Below the pieces are notes generated by a model. That model made no database searches and was not told the origin of the DNA. It worked only from the letters and a program-made list of their open reading frames with translations. This document shows positions 23,508 to 33,139 of a stretch of 37,926 nt of DNA, in pieces (position 1 is the first letter of the stretch; every line of letters starts with the position of its first letter). The position numbers were made by a program, and so were the translations under genes. This DNA is from Neokomagataea thailandica NBRC 106555. GTDB taxonomy: Bacteria; Pseudomonadota; Alphaproteobacteria; Acetobacterales; Acetobacteraceae. The stretch covers positions 1-37,926 of the forward strand of contig NZ_BCZB01000027.1 in the NCBI RefSeq assembly GCF_001598495.1, read 5' to 3'.

Positions 23508-24286
23508 AACGCCAATGCCTCCCATGCTTTCGGCAACAGCCGCGCCAACCGCTCGGCCCATTCGACCTGCCCCGTTTCGTCAGCAATCAAATCCTGCCTA
23601 ATTTCGATTTCCATATACGGCAGGCCCCGTGCCTCCGCATGGAACGGCACCGTATAGTCAGACGTTTCCGTCAAAACATACGGCTCATTTTCGCCGACAC
23701 ACAGCCCTTCATCCCGCAATAAACCAGCCATAATATGGGACAAACGCGCATCACGGTTAAACAACACACCCGCATGCCAAGGCCGCTCAACACCCTGCAT
23801 ACTCGGCGTGAAACTATGCAGCGCTATAAGGGCCGTCGGGCGCGCTTTCCGCGCATCCAACTCAGCCGAAATCACAGCATGATAAGGATGCAAGATCGCG
23901 TTCTCACGCGCCCGCCGTGCCTCATCAGACAACACAGCATTCACCGGAATTGGCGTTCCATCACTCACCGGCGGAATAGAGGTCGGGTGCCCGGGGGAGC
24001 GATTACAATCAATCACCAAACGGGAATAACACTGCTCAATCAATGCAGCGCCTAAAACCGGGCGAAGCCTACGCCCAACCCCCTGAATACCAATATCATA
24101 AGCAATATGGCGTTCATGCTCAGCCTCTGGAATGCCCAACCGCCCCAAAGCAGCAGGGATAGCCCGCCCTGCATGGTCACTCACCAGTACAAAGGGAGAC
24201 GGTGCATCTTCAACAAAACGCACAACCGGATGAGGATCATGCCCCGTTAGGAGACCCTCACCCTCTGATAAAATGTGTAAAGACAT
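23504..24286 (-). CDS. N-formylglutamate amidohydrolase family protein
   Basis: A 260-residue FGase-family hydrolase. It has FVLVSDHAGRAIPAAL (zinc ligands likely Asp-His), a conserved RLVIDCNRSPG, LIALHSFTPSMQGVERPWHAGVLFN, and the C-terminal LPYMEIEIRQDLI with a conserved Glu and Arg. Family members release formate from N-formylglutamate or related N-acyl amino acids. No histidine-degradation genes are nearby, so a broader amidohydrolase role is possible. It overlaps aroE by 4 bp. Confidence 0.88.
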   Translation of the reverse strand: MSLHILSEGEGLLTGHDPHPVVRFVEDAPSPFVLVSDHAGRAIPAALGRLGIPEAEHERHIAYDIGIQGVGRRLRPVLGAALIEQCYSRLVIDCNRSPGHPTSIPPVSDGTPIPVNAVLSDEARRARENAILHPYHAVISAELDARKARPTALIALHSFTPSMQGVERPWHAGVLFNRDARLSHIMAGLLRDEGLCVGENEPYVLTETSDYTVPFHAEARGLPYMEIEIRQDLIADETGQVEWAERLARLLPKAWEALAL

Positions 24287-24340
24287 GCCCGGCTCTGTCG
24301 TCTGTCATCAACCCAAACGCAGGCCGAGCATAACCAACCC

Positions 24341-25000
24341 TCAGCCTACAAGAGCATCCACAGTACGGCGGACCGCCTCTGGGGACCAGTCCATATTCCC
24401 AACGGAAATGGCGACGATTTCGCCTTTTGCATTCACGACCAGTGAACGCGGCACCGCATGTTGCGCAATCCCCTGCGCTTTATCATCCGGGATTTTAAAG
24501 GTCGGGTCCGTCTGACGCAAAGATGCAAGCGCAGCAGGCACATCCGCACTAGCCGTTAGCGCATCCGAATTAGGGTCGATCAAAGCGGGCAAAGTATCAA
24601 TCCCATGCGCATCATAAAAAGCTCGCACTTTCGGGATTGTGCTGCCACGCACACCAACCGCCACAATAGCTGGACCATTTGACCCAAGCGCCTTCGCCGT
24701 CGCGTTCACCGAAGGCAATTCACGCTTACAAGGCCCACACCACGTCGCCCAAAAGTGCAAAATGAACGGACGGCCAACCCAATGCGCCAAAGACACTTCT
24801 GCGCCTTGCTCATTCTGTACTGACAGATTTGGCAAAGCCTTTGGTTGAGCCAAACGCCCAAACGATTCCACACGAAAGGGCGCTGCGTCATCCGCTGCTG
24901 CTGCCGCTTCAGCTGCCCGCACAAAACGAGCACTCCCGAACGCGCCAACCCCAACAAGGCCAGCACCCCACGACATTAAATTCCGACGTGAAACAGTCAT
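24341..25000 (-). CDS. TlpA-like thioredoxin-fold protein 1 (Tat signal)
   Basis: A 219-residue exported thiol-disulfide protein. The Tat motif SRRNLM is followed by a short hydrophobic stretch and a likely cut after FVRAAEA. The thioredoxin domain has the active site WATWCGPCKREL with Cys88 and Cys91 and the cis-Pro region. Such proteins maintain or oxidise periplasmic cysteines, for example in cytochrome c or CuA assembly. It is a divergent tandem paralogue of the gene 30 bp upstream. It ends 54 bp before the formylglutamate amidohydrolase-like gene. Confidence 0.88.
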   Translation of the reverse strand: MTVSRRNLMSWGAGLVGVGAFGSARFVRAAEAAAAADDAAPFRVESFGRLAQPKALPNLSVQNEQGAEVSLAHWVGRPFILHFWATWCGPCKRELPSVNATAKALGSNGPAIVAVGVRGSTIPKVRAFYDAHGIDTLPALIDPNSDALTASADVPAALASLRQTDPTFKIPDDKAQGIAQHAVPRSLVVNAKGEIVAISVGNMDWSPEAVRRTVDALVG

Positions 25001-25030
25001 AATATCACCTGCAAAAAATGTTTTTTGAGA

Positions 25031-25633
25031 TCACCGAGCGTGCGCCAGCACCTTACTTAATTGCGTCGCTGCATCAGCCGCGCCCCAATCCAAGCCACCA
25101 TCTGAAATCGCCCGAACATGCCCCTGCCCATCAATGAGCAGCGTTACAGGAATTTCCAAAGACGGCGCATGATACCATGCCTTAAACGCCGCCTTATCAA
25201 CAACCCATGCTGAAATGGCTGCATCTTGTGCTTGCGTTAAGAACGAAGCCACTTTAGCCGCATCCCCACTCGCAATAGCAACTGGCACTATTAGAGCATT
25301 CGGATTCTTCGCCAAAAATCCGTTTAGCTTCGGCAGTTCCTGCTTACAGGGGCCACACCACGTCGCCCATACATGCAGCAAAAATGGCTTACCGCGATAG
25401 CTCTCCAACGCGAGTTGATGCCCATCCGGACCGGACAGCGACAAGGCTATCGGATCTCTACTAGGCGCCCCCGCGACAAGACTTTGCACCGGATTAGGCA
25501 AGTTCTGCTGCTCTGCGTGCGCTGTACTGGTCAGGCGTCCACCCCCCAATACCGCCAGCGTCAAAAGCGCCGTAACACCAAGGCTCGCTAACCCGCCCCA
25601 AAAACTGCGCCTATTAATCGGATTTGATGACAA
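25031..25633 (-). CDS. TlpA-like thioredoxin-fold protein 2
   Basis: A 200-residue exported or membrane-anchored protein. It has RRSFWGG (Tat-like) and the hydrophobic segment LGVTALLTLAVLGGG, then the active site WATWCGPCKQEL with Cys93 and Cys96. The fold matches TlpA/ResA. The start is a TTG at 25633 with GGAG about ten bases upstream. It shares the active-site block and overall layout with its downstream neighbour but differs elsewhere, so the duplication is old. The two are probably cotranscribed, divergently from argH. Confidence 0.87.
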   Translation of the reverse strand: MSSNPINRRSFWGGLASLGVTALLTLAVLGGGRLTSTAHAEQQNLPNPVQSLVAGAPSRDPIALSLSGPDGHQLALESYRGKPFLLHVWATWCGPCKQELPKLNGFLAKNPNALIVPVAIASGDAAKVASFLTQAQDAAISAWVVDKAAFKAWYHAPSLEIPVTLLIDGQGHVRAISDGGLDWGAADAATQLSKVLAHAR

Positions 25634-25828
25634 AGAACGAAATCTCCAAGTAATTAATGTAAAGCTACGTCAAATAAGAGATTTTTTTCAAGCGCTTTTT
25701 TGAAACGACTTCATTTAAACGGTCACAGGAAACAAACGCCCAATCATTGCGCTGATGGAAGGGCAACGGTAGGGTTAGGTCAACGCTTTTCTGCGCTTTG
25801 ATATCCTGAATTTTTCAAACCGGTAATC

Positions 25829-27265
25829 ATGACAAACGCTCCTTCTTCTCCCGATTCCTCCAACGACCAAGCTCAATTGGCCAACCCACAATGGGGCGGC
25901 CGTTTCGCATCTGGTCCAGCCTCCATCATGAGCGAAATCAACGCATCAATCGGCTTTGATCAAATCCTCTGGCGGCAAGACATTCGCGGCTCTTTGGCCC
26001 ATGCGGCCATGCTGCAAAAAGTTGGCCTCCTCACGGCAGAAGAAGAAGCAGACATTCAACGGGGCCTCGCCGAAATTGGCCGCGAGATTGATGCAGGCAC
26101 CTTCCCTTTTTCTACTGCTCTTGAAGATATTCACATGAATATCGAAGCGCGCTTGTCCGAACGGATCGGTGAAGCAGGAAAGCGCCTACACACCGCGCGC
26201 TCACGCAATGACCAAGTCGCCACTGATTTCCGCCTCTGGACGCGTGACGCCATAGACGGACTACGCGGCCAAACCGCCGCCCTCATGCGCTCACTTGCAA
26301 GCCGCGCCCTTGAGCACCATGCAACGCCCATGCCGGGTTTCACTCACCTACAAGTGGCCCAGCCCGTCACATTCGGCCATCACCTTCTGGCCTATGTTGA
26401 AATGCTGTCCCGCGATGATGGCCGCCTCAACGACGCACGCTCACGCCTCAACGAATCTCCCCTCGGCGTTGCTGCACTAGCCGGAACATCCTTCCCTATC
26501 GACCGGGAAATGACCGCCAAGGCACTCGGCTTTGATCGCCCGACAGCAAACTCACTCGACACCGTGTCCGACCGTGATTTCGCGCTAGAACTGCTCTCGG
26601 CCCTCTCCATCCAAGCGATGCACTTATCCCGCTTGGCCGAAGAGATCGTGAACTGGGCATCTGCTCCGTTCGGTTTTGTTCGTCTGTCCGATGCGTTCAC
26701 AACCGGTTCTTCCATCATGCCGCAAAAGCGCAACCCGGATGCTGCCGAACTGGTCCGCGCTAAAATTGGCCGCATCGCGGGGGACTTCATCGGCCTGCTC
26801 ACCGTCATGAAGGGCCTCCCACTGGCTTACGCCAAAGACAGCCAGGAAGACAAAGAACCCGTCTTTGATGCCGTCGAAGCCATGACGCTTTCCCTCGCCG
26901 CTATGGATGGCATGATCCGTGATCTGAAACCCAATGCTGAACGGATGCGTGAAGTTGCCGGTATGGGCTTCTCAACCGCGACCGATCTGGCTGACTGGCT
27001 GGTACGGGAACTGCGCCTCCCCTTCCGCACAGCCCATCACGTCACTGGGCGCTTGGTCGGCATGGCAGAAGAGAAGAATATCGACCTTGCTGACCTGTCT
27101 CTAGGTGAAATGCAAAGCGTCGAACCCGGTATTAACGCCAGCATCTTTGACGTCCTCACCGTTGAATCCTCCCTCGCCTCCCGCACCAGCTTTGGCGGCA
27201 CAGCACCAAGCAACGTCAAAGCCCAAGCCGAGCGTTGGCTCACAGCATTGGAATCCGCCGCATGA
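25829..27265 (+). CDS. argH: Argininosuccinate lyase
   Basis: A 478-residue lyase of the aspartase/fumarase superfamily that makes arginine and fumarate from argininosuccinate. It shows [12 protein letters not shown] at the start, [38 protein letters not shown], and the signature [15 protein letters not shown] with the catalytic Ser. The length is typical. A plus-strand promoter should lie in 25634-25828, but no clear match is seen. Its stop overlaps the start of a small lptM-like gene (ATGA), an arrangement common in Proteobacteria. Confidence 0.97.
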   Translation: MTNAPSSPDSSNDQAQLANPQWGGRFASGPASIMSEINASIGFDQILWRQDIRGSLAHAAMLQKVGLLTAEEEADIQRGLAEIGREIDAGTFPFSTALEDIHMNIEARLSERIGEAGKRLHTARSRNDQVATDFRLWTRDAIDGLRGQTAALMRSLASRALEHHATPMPGFTHLQVAQPVTFGHHLLAYVEMLSRDDGRLNDARSRLNESPLGVAALAGTSFPIDREMTAKALGFDRPTANSLDTVSDRDFALELLSALSIQAMHLSRLAEEIVNWASAPFGFVRLSDAFTTGSSIMPQKRNPDAAELVRAKIGRIAGDFIGLLTVMKGLPLAYAKDSQEDKEPVFDAVEAMTLSLAAMDGMIRDLKPNAERMREVAGMGFSTATDLADWLVRELRLPFRTAHHVTGRLVGMAEEKNIDLADLSLGEMQSVEPGINASIFDVLTVESSLASRTSFGGTAPSNVKAQAERWLTALESAA

Positions 27266-27399
27266 AACGCATTCTCACACTCGGTATGTTATGCTTGCTG
27301 ATGGCCACGGGCCTCAGCGCCTGCGGGAAGAAAGGCGCGCCCCACGCACCGGGACCGTCACAGGATATTACCTACCCCCGCAGCTACCCGGCTGAATAA
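27262..27399 (+). CDS. lptM: Small lipoprotein LptM (YifL family)
   Basis: A 45-residue reading frame beginning [13 protein letters not shown], with lipobox LSAC at about residues 18-21 and mature start [12 protein letters not shown]. The mature start CGxKG followed by prolines is the mark of the LptM/YifL family. These lipoproteins aid maturation of the LptD-LptE lipopolysaccharide translocon. It overlaps the argH stop by 4 bp, so the two are coupled. In many relatives lysA follows, but here it does not. Confidence 0.85.
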   Translation: MKRILTLGMLCLLMATGLSACGKKGAPHAPGPSQDITYPRSYPAE

Positions 27400-27409
27400 T
27401 TAAGAGCAT

Positions 27410-27435
27410 GCCTGCTTCCTTGAGCGGGAGCAGGC
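27410..27435. terminator. Weak hairpin between lptM and a convergent gene
   Basis: GCCTGCT (27410-27416) and AGCAGGC (27429-27435) form a 7-bp stem with a 12-base loop between two convergent genes. There is no clear U-tract on either side, so its role as a terminator is a guess based on position. Confidence 0.3.
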
Positions 27436-27449
27436 ACGTTCACGGCGCA

Positions 27450-27794
27450 TCACGCCTGCACATACACCCACGCAGCCTTGCCAGAGCGCAGCGCCACTTC
27501 TACCCGCTTATAATCCGACACTTCATACGCATCAGCCGCTGCAAGTTCTTCGGCTGAAATGGCAAAAACCATGCCTTCAACCGTATCATCTGCCTTGCCC
27601 GTCGGCACCACCACCGGATGAAAACGCTGCCCACTGGCCCGCAGAACCTCCGGGTCCGTAATTTCAACAAAATCCTTCCGATAGCCCACCATGGCGTCTT
27701 GTTCACCCCCCAATAAACGCCCGAAAGAAGACTGCTGAACGCTCTCTAACTGCAATGTTCCGTACGAAAAGAGCAAAATATCGCGGTTACTCAT
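27450..27794 (-). CDS. Gamma-glutamylcyclotransferase family protein (AIG2-like)
   Basis: A 114-residue protein with the family opening DILLFSYGTLQLESVQ (the YGTL motif shapes the substrate loop), then a hydrophobic core and the likely catalytic Glu region DTVEGMVFAISAEELAAADAYEVSDYKRVEV. Family members cyclise gamma-glutamyl amines or act on related amide-linked compounds. A specific substrate cannot be given. It is followed at the 5' side by a GIY-YIG gene 30 bp away and may share its transcript. Confidence 0.87.
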   Translation of the reverse strand: MSNRDILLFSYGTLQLESVQQSSFGRLLGGEQDAMVGYRKDFVEITDPEVLRASGQRFHPVVVPTGKADDTVEGMVFAISAEELAAADAYEVSDYKRVEVALRSGKAAWVYVQA

Positions 27795-27824
27795 TAATGA
27801 TTTTTCCTATTCTTCTTGAGGGTA

Positions 27825-28724
27825 TCACGGCGCGATATTACGCCCCATCGCATCAGACAAAGTGCGTCCCTCCAGGGTTTTCCATTCGGTCCAACCATTT
27901 GCAGAGCGCCCGAAAACATAAATTGCAGCCGTGCTGGGGGAACTGAACAAAACATCCTTCTCAAAAATGAGCTTGGCGCCCTCAACGCGCAAATCACCAT
28001 CTTCAACCATTTGGCGGCGTTTCTCGCTTTTAGCTGTTTGGGAAAATGTTTCCGTCGGAACAGTTCGCCCATAAGACCCTTTCCGAACAACAACACCCTC
28101 ATCAGTATACTGCGCGCGAGCATGCACACCATCCGCTTCAAGTATTAACTCGATATTGGAAACCGTTTTAACTTGTGGCTCTAAAGCAACCTCTATCTCC
28201 GATTTATCTTCTTTTTCCAAAAGCGGCTTAAAGATAGGAAACCCCAAAGTTGTAAACAAAATATCTACCGTATCAAAAATCTCTCGGCACTCAGCCTCCA
28301 TCGGGGATGGTGTATGCGGCTTACTGCCTGCGTTCCCATTCTCAAGCTTAAACCGATCGGCGCTCTTGGCACGTTGTATAGACAACCATTCAAGGAAATA
28401 GGCGTGGGTGACCGTAAGGCTACGCGTCAGAGAAATAGATACTAATGCACGGTCCCAAAAATCTTTTTTTTCATTATGTTGTTTAAGACGAGAACCTATA
28501 TTTCCACTTTGCCCAATATAAGCGTTTTCAGTTCCCGTTTCGTCATTGCTTCCAAAAAGAACATAGAAACCAACATGATCAGCTTCTGGCATCGACAAGA
28601 AAGCGTTTAATTGTACGCGCGGAATCTCAAAAACTTGGACAATTCTTGTCGTTATCGAGGAAACCCGAATACCTTGAGGATCACCCGATGGCAAAAATAT
28701 CTGTATTGTTTGTGGATACGTCAT
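27825..28724 (-). CDS. GIY-YIG nuclease-like protein with C-terminal DUF4357-like region
   Basis: A 299-residue protein. The GIY-YIG-like fold is at about residues 51-115: VGFYVLFGSNDETGTENAYIGQSGNIGSRLKQHN, where GFY and YIG replace the classical pair, with a later catalytic-Glu candidate in YFLEWLSIQ. The second half has EGVVVRKGSYGRTV, then SEKRRQMVEDGDLRVEGAKLIFEKDVLFSSPSTAAIYVFGRSANGWTEW, which resembles DUF4357 (RAMA-like). Proteins of this layout are often next to restriction systems, but none is seen here. The start is the ATG at 28724. Confidence 0.8.
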   Translation of the reverse strand: MTYPQTIQIFLPSGDPQGIRVSSITTRIVQVFEIPRVQLNAFLSMPEADHVGFYVLFGSNDETGTENAYIGQSGNIGSRLKQHNEKKDFWDRALVSISLTRSLTVTHAYFLEWLSIQRAKSADRFKLENGNAGSKPHTPSPMEAECREIFDTVDILFTTLGFPIFKPLLEKEDKSEIEVALEPQVKTVSNIELILEADGVHARAQYTDEGVVVRKGSYGRTVPTETFSQTAKSEKRRQMVEDGDLRVEGAKLIFEKDVLFSSPSTAAIYVFGRSANGWTEWKTLEGRTLSDAMGRNIAP

Positions 28725-28795
28725 TCCATAATCTTGACACATCAAAGTTCGAAAGCATAGCGGCCGAAGCCGGGCCATTTATCACGATACACTAC

Positions 28796-29662
28796 TCAAT
28801 CTCTTGCACATCTTCCAAAAGAAACCCTGACATTATCCCCCAAAACACACCTAACGTGCGGGTGCGCCAAAACAGCTTCGGCGGACCATCCCTCCGCCCG
28901 TAATACGCGCACCCCCATTGCACCATCGCGCTTGGACAGCTTGCGCCCGTCCGTTTCCATAATGAGCGCGTGATGGGCATATTCTGGCTCCGGCCAGCCC
29001 ATCAACACCTGCAACACCCGATGCACGGATGTCACCGCGAACATATCCATGCCACGCGTCACCCGGTTAACACCCAACAGCGCATCATCATGCGTCACAC
29101 ACAAATGGTACGACACGCCCGTATCCCGCCGCGCTAAGACCACATCTCCAAACGCCGCAGCCTGTCCCATAATGCGCCCGCGCCCATGCTCCCACCAGCC
29201 CGGCTCTTCCTGCACAACATCCAGCGCACGCTGCATATCCAAACGCCACACGACAGAGTCGCCCGCAGCATCATAACAGCGCCCACGGCACGAACCCGCG
29301 TAATACACACTGCCATCCGGCGCATACCGCCCGTCCGATGCCGCACGAATCTCAGCCCGCGTGCAACGGCACGGATACAACAAGCCCCGCTCACGCAGTT
29401 GCGCCAATACTGCGTGATACTCATGCTTATGCTCAGACTGGCGGCGTACCTCGCCCTGTGGCCACAAACCCAACCAGCGCAAATCTTCTTCCAAAGCCAC
29501 AGAAAACAAAGGCCGACAGCGCATTTGATCACAATCCTCAATGCGCACATGATACGCACCACCACACGCCATCTGTTGTGCATGAAGCGCCGAAGCCACA
29601 TGCCCCAAATGCAGATATCCCGTTGGGCTCGGAGCGAAACGTGTTCGAAAAGAAAGCGTCAT
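28796..29662 (-). CDS. gluQ: Glutamyl-Q tRNA(Asp) synthetase
   Basis: A 288-residue truncated glutamyl-tRNA synthetase paralogue. It has RFAPSPTGYLHLGH, VRIEDCDQMRCR, the zinc-type cysteines CRCTR and CRGRCY, and the ATP motif GRKLSKRDGA. It lacks the anticodon-binding domain. The enzyme glutamylates queuosine in tRNA-Asp. The frame extends to 29689, but the ATG at 29662 gives MTLSFRTRFAPSPTG, the usual start. Confidence 0.93.
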   Translation of the reverse strand: MTLSFRTRFAPSPTGYLHLGHVASALHAQQMACGGAYHVRIEDCDQMRCRPLFSVALEEDLRWLGLWPQGEVRRQSEHKHEYHAVLAQLRERGLLYPCRCTRAEIRAASDGRYAPDGSVYYAGSCRGRCYDAAGDSVVWRLDMQRALDVVQEEPGWWEHGRGRIMGQAAAFGDVVLARRDTGVSYHLCVTHDDALLGVNRVTRGMDMFAVTSVHRVLQVLMGWPEPEYAHHALIMETDGRKLSKRDGAMGVRVLRAEGWSAEAVLAHPHVRCVLGDNVRVSFGRCARD

Positions 29663-29812
29663 GAAGGTTTCATCTGAGAGTTCTTGCAATCACGATATTT
29701 TACTGGAATAGTCTTCCGCGAAGTAGCCGACGACGCGTGACTATCCGGCGTTTGGTATCATACTATATACGTTACGCCCTAAACTCATGCATGTGTCGTC
29801 CTCAACAAAAGG

Positions 29813-30385
29813 ATGCGCGTGGTGCCTGTCAGTAGTCAGCATTTCCCCGCTCTCGTATTGAACGCGGATTTCCGACCGCTGTCCTATTTTCCATTATCCT
29901 TATGGTCATGGCAGGAAGCCATCAAGGCTGTATTCCTAGACCGCGTTTCAGTCTTATCCGAATATGATGACGGCTTGGTACACTCCCCTAGCCGAACCAT
30001 GAAACTACCCAGCGTTATCGCGCTAAAAGACTATATTCCTGCGGCTCGCAAACCCGCCTTCACACGCTTCAACGTTTTCCTCCGGGATAACTTTGAGTGC
30101 CAATATTGTGACGATCGACTCCCCACACACGAACTCACCTTTGACCACGTCATCCCCCGCGCCAAAGGTGGCCGCACAAGCTGGGAAAACGTCGTCACCG
30201 CATGCAGTCCATGCAACCTTCTTAAAGGTTCACGCCTACCCAAAGAAATCGGCATGCACCCACGGCGCAAACCCGTACAGCCAAGCAGCCGCCTTCTACA
30301 AGAAAATGGCCGCACCTTCCCACCCAACTATCTCCACGAAAGCTGGCGCGATTATCTCTATTGGAACACCGAGCTAGAGGCGTAG
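29813..30385 (+). CDS. HNH endonuclease family protein
   Basis: A 190-residue protein. It opens with PALVLNADFRPLSYFPLSLWSWQEAIKAVFLDRV and ends with an HNH domain: zinc cysteines C96 and C99, DHVIPRAKGGRTSWENV with the catalytic His, and C131/C134 in ACSPCN. This compact, stand-alone form is widely conserved in Alphaproteobacteria and is not obviously part of a phage or defence system. The start may be a GTG at 29819, since AAGGA sits closer to it than to the ATG at 29813. Confidence 0.9.
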   Translation: MRVVPVSSQHFPALVLNADFRPLSYFPLSLWSWQEAIKAVFLDRVSVLSEYDDGLVHSPSRTMKLPSVIALKDYIPAARKPAFTRFNVFLRDNFECQYCDDRLPTHELTFDHVIPRAKGGRTSWENVVTACSPCNLLKGSRLPKEIGMHPRRKPVQPSSRLLQENGRTFPPNYLHESWRDYLYWNTELEA

Positions 30386-30421
30386 GCTATCTTAACACTC
30401 ACTGACCTTGGCCCTCGAATC

Positions 30422-30919
30422 ATGATTATGGGGCCGTCCAATAGCGGAAAATCCACCCTCGCACAGGCCATTGCTCATAAACGCAACGGTATCGCTATTT
30501 ATCTGGACCAACTCGCACACAAACCCAATACCCCATGGGTGCGCCGCCCCCAACAAGAGTTTCACGCACTGCATGAACAAGCCATTGCACAAGAAAATTG
30601 GATTATGGAGGGTAATTATTCATTTCTAGTACCAGCACGCCTTACCCGTGCGACAGGCGTCATTTTACTAGATGCCTCCACGCCACTAAGCCTTTTCAGA
30701 TATATCAAACGCACACTTGGCCTAACGCCCCGTATTGGCACTCTCTCATCCACACGCCACGCCATCCATTGGTGGATGCTGCACCACATTGCCACCACAA
30801 CACGCCAAAACCGCCGCCGTTACGCACACGACTTCGAACACTATACACTCCCCAAAATCGCTCTCACATCCCGCCATGCACTCACCCAATTTTATCGACA
30901 AGAGCATCTGACACGCTGA
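30422..30919 (+). CDS. P-loop NTPase, adenylate-kinase-like
   Basis: A 165-residue protein with Walker A GPSNSGKST at residues 4-12. The region IAIYLDQLAHKPNTPWVRRPQQEFHALHEQA and the Walker B-like stretch GVILLDAS make it similar to small P-loop kinases (FlaR/AAA_17-type, sometimes called topology-modulation proteins). Its substrate is unknown. It lies 36 bp after the HNH gene in the same direction, so they are probably cotranscribed. Confidence 0.78.
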   Translation: MIMGPSNSGKSTLAQAIAHKRNGIAIYLDQLAHKPNTPWVRRPQQEFHALHEQAIAQENWIMEGNYSFLVPARLTRATGVILLDASTPLSLFRYIKRTLGLTPRIGTLSSTRHAIHWWMLHHIATTTRQNRRRYAHDFEHYTLPKIALTSRHALTQFYRQEHLTR

Positions 30920-30930
30920 CAGAAGACCAC

Positions 30931-30960
30931 AAAAAAAAGCGCCCCACGAATGTGAAGCGC
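30931..30960 (-). terminator. Rho-independent terminator after guaA
   Basis: On the minus strand, GCGCTTCAC and GTGGGGCGC pair (two G-T wobbles) around ATTC, followed by eight Ts (the A-run at 30931-30938). It lies 39 bp after the guaA stop. Confidence 0.85.
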
Positions 30961-30999
30961 CCTTCCCAATTTATACATTCCCCTTCAGGAACGAATAAA

Positions 31000-32640
31000 T
31001 TATTCCCACTCAATCGTACCCGGTGGCTTAGACGTAATGTCATACGTCACACGGTTAATACCGCGCACTTCGTTGACGATACGGCCAGAGACACGGTTCA
31101 GGAAGTCAAAGTCGAACGGATAGACTTCAGCCGTCATACCATCCGTGCTGGTCACAGCACGCAGCGCACATGCTTGATCATATGTACGACCATCACCCAT
31201 CACGCCAACGGTACGCACAGGCAGGAGAACTGCAAATGCCTGCCAAATTGCATCATAAAGGCCCGCACGACGGATTTCTTCAAGGTAAATCGCATCAACC
31301 TTACGCAGCAGGTCCAGCTTTTCACGTGTGATGTCACCCGGAATACGAATCGCCAGCCCCGGCCCAGGGAACGGATGACGACCAACGATATTCTCAGGAA
31401 TACCCAACTCACGGCCCAGCTCACGGACTTCGTCCTTGAACAACTCACGCAGCGGCTCAACCAATTGCATATTCATGCGCTCTGGCAGACCACCCACATT
31501 GTGGTGAGACTTAATCGTAACAGATGGGCCGCCCGTGAAGCTAACGCTCTCGATCACATCCGGATACAGCGTACCCTGCGCCAAGAACTGTGCACCACCC
31601 AGCTTCGCGGCTTCTTCTTCGAAGACTTCTACGAACAAACGACCAATGGTTTTACGCTTAACTTCTGGGTCTTTCACACCCGCCAGTTCACCCAAGAACA
31701 GGTCAGATGCATCACGATGCACCAAGCGAATGTTGAAACGACCACGGAAGGTTTTAACAACCTCATCCGCTTCACCCGCACGCAAAATGCCCGGATCCAC
31801 GAAAATACACGTCAGCTGATCACCAATCGCGTCATGGATCAGCTTCGCTGCAACTGAGCTATCCACACCGCCGGACAGACCACAAATAACGCGGCCTTCA
31901 CCAACCTGCTCACGAATACGTGCGATTTCGAGGTCACGGAAACCCGCCATCGTCCACGTACCGCTGCACCCGGCAACATTATGCGTAAAGTTCTTAATCA
32001 GCGCAGCACCATGCGGCGTATGCACGACTTCTGGGTGGAACTGCACGCCATACATACGGCGGCCTTCATCAGCAATAATCGCAAATGGAGCCCCCTCTGA
32101 ATGCGCCACAGCACGGAAACCCGGCGGCAACTGCGTTACGCGGTCACCATGGCTCATCCAAACTTGCTCACGGCGGCCACGTGCCCATACACCACGGAAC
32201 AGCGAGCAATCTTCAGCCACATCAATGTAAGCGCGACCAAACTCACGGTGCTCGTGCGTTTCGACCTTACCGCCCAGAGCCTGACACATGGCTTGCTGGC
32301 CATAACAGATGCCCAGAATCGGCAAGTTCAGTTCAAACACAACCGCCGGAACGGGAGGAGCGTTTTCGTCATGCACACTAGCCGGGCTACCGGAGAGAAT
32401 AATGCCGCGCGGCTTAAACGCACGAATCTTTTCTTCTGTCGCCGTGAAGGGCCAGATTTCACAATACACACCGCTTTCACGCACACGGCGCGCAATAAGC
32501 TGCGTAACCTGACTACCGAAATCGAGAATGAGGATGCGATCCTCATGCAGAGTTTCGTCAAGCGTCTCGATGGGTTTAGCATCCTGCTGGGTCAAAATAG
32601 GGCCTCGCGTCACGCGTATTGGGTTAGCATCATTGGGCAA
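31000..32640 (-). CDS. guaA: GMP synthase (glutamine-hydrolysing)
   Basis: A 546-residue enzyme converting XMP to GMP. The N-terminal class I amidotransferase has [18 protein letters not shown], the nucleophile in [15 protein letters not shown], and the His/Glu in [12 protein letters not shown]. The ATP-pyrophosphatase domain has [14 protein letters not shown] and the C-terminal dimerisation domain ends GTIEWE. It carries about 30 extra residues before the conserved start ([12 protein letters not shown]); a later start is not obvious. It stands alone, with its own terminator. Confidence 0.97.
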   Translation of the reverse strand: MPNDANPIRVTRGPILTQQDAKPIETLDETLHEDRILILDFGSQVTQLIARRVRESGVYCEIWPFTATEEKIRAFKPRGIILSGSPASVHDENAPPVPAVVFELNLPILGICYGQQAMCQALGGKVETHEHREFGRAYIDVAEDCSLFRGVWARGRREQVWMSHGDRVTQLPPGFRAVAHSEGAPFAIIADEGRRMYGVQFHPEVVHTPHGAALIKNFTHNVAGCSGTWTMAGFRDLEIARIREQVGEGRVICGLSGGVDSSVAAKLIHDAIGDQLTCIFVDPGILRAGEADEVVKTFRGRFNIRLVHRDASDLFLGELAGVKDPEVKRKTIGRLFVEVFEEEAAKLGGAQFLAQGTLYPDVIESVSFTGGPSVTIKSHHNVGGLPERMNMQLVEPLRELFKDEVRELGRELGIPENIVGRHPFPGPGLAIRIPGDITREKLDLLRKVDAIYLEEIRRAGLYDAIWQAFAVLLPVRTVGVMGDGRTYDQACALRAVTSTDGMTAEVYPFDFDFLNRVSGRIVNEVRGINRVTYDITSKPPGTIEWE

Positions 32641-32729
32641 TGGTGCCCTCTAAAGCTCTCCTATAAGGTGTTGTCTCGTGCACGTCATCACTTTGGGGCA
32701 ACCTTCTGCCTATTCTGAACGGGATAGCC

Positions 32730-33107
32730 ATGCGTTTTCAGCTTTTTTCTTCTTTCGTATTGCTCGGACTCCTCACTGCTTGCGCAGGAATCCCTGACCC
32801 CGGGCATGATCCTTCGGGCCGCTGGATCGGCACACTCATCACAGATCAAGGCACCTGCCCCACCGCCCGCAGCTCAACACTACAAATTCGCGGCAAAGAC
32901 ATTCTCTTCACACCAGAAGATGGCTCGCTCGTTCTCACCGGGCATTATCAAGCTAATAGTCAGCACTATCATGCAGAACTCAGTATGCAGGATATCAACC
33001 ACCAGCCCCTGACAATGGTGTTCAACGGCTATCCAGTAGGGCAAACAATTGGCGGTTTATACGGCTCCAACAGCTGTCATGCGCACATCACCATGACGCG
33101 CCAATAA
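32730..33107 (+). CDS. Putative lipoprotein of unknown function
   Basis: A 125-residue protein. The signal is MRFQLFSSFVLLGLLTAC with lipobox LTAC at about residues 15-18, so the protein is lipid-anchored after residue 17. The mature part contains a beta-strand-like pattern (GRWIGTLITDQGTC, STLQIRGKDILF, GSLVLTGHYQANSQHYHAEL) ending with a second cysteine in GSNSCHAH, suggesting one disulfide with the TC of the first strand. This looks like a small beta-barrel or lipocalin-like fold. The start has GGGATAG upstream. It diverges from guaA. Confidence 0.75.
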   Translation: MRFQLFSSFVLLGLLTACAGIPDPGHDPSGRWIGTLITDQGTCPTARSSTLQIRGKDILFTPEDGSLVLTGHYQANSQHYHAELSMQDINHQPLTMVFNGYPVGQTIGGLYGSNSCHAHITMTRQ

Positions 33108-33139
33108 TTTTTTTCACTAAAAAGACAAAAAAATGAAAA

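Noticed and set aside
30769-31857. A 362-codon plus-strand reading frame opposite guaA
   Set aside because: It is antisense to guaA, whose motifs are complete. The translation is rich in Thr, Arg, Asn and His without domain motifs, as expected for a shadow of a GC-rich gene.
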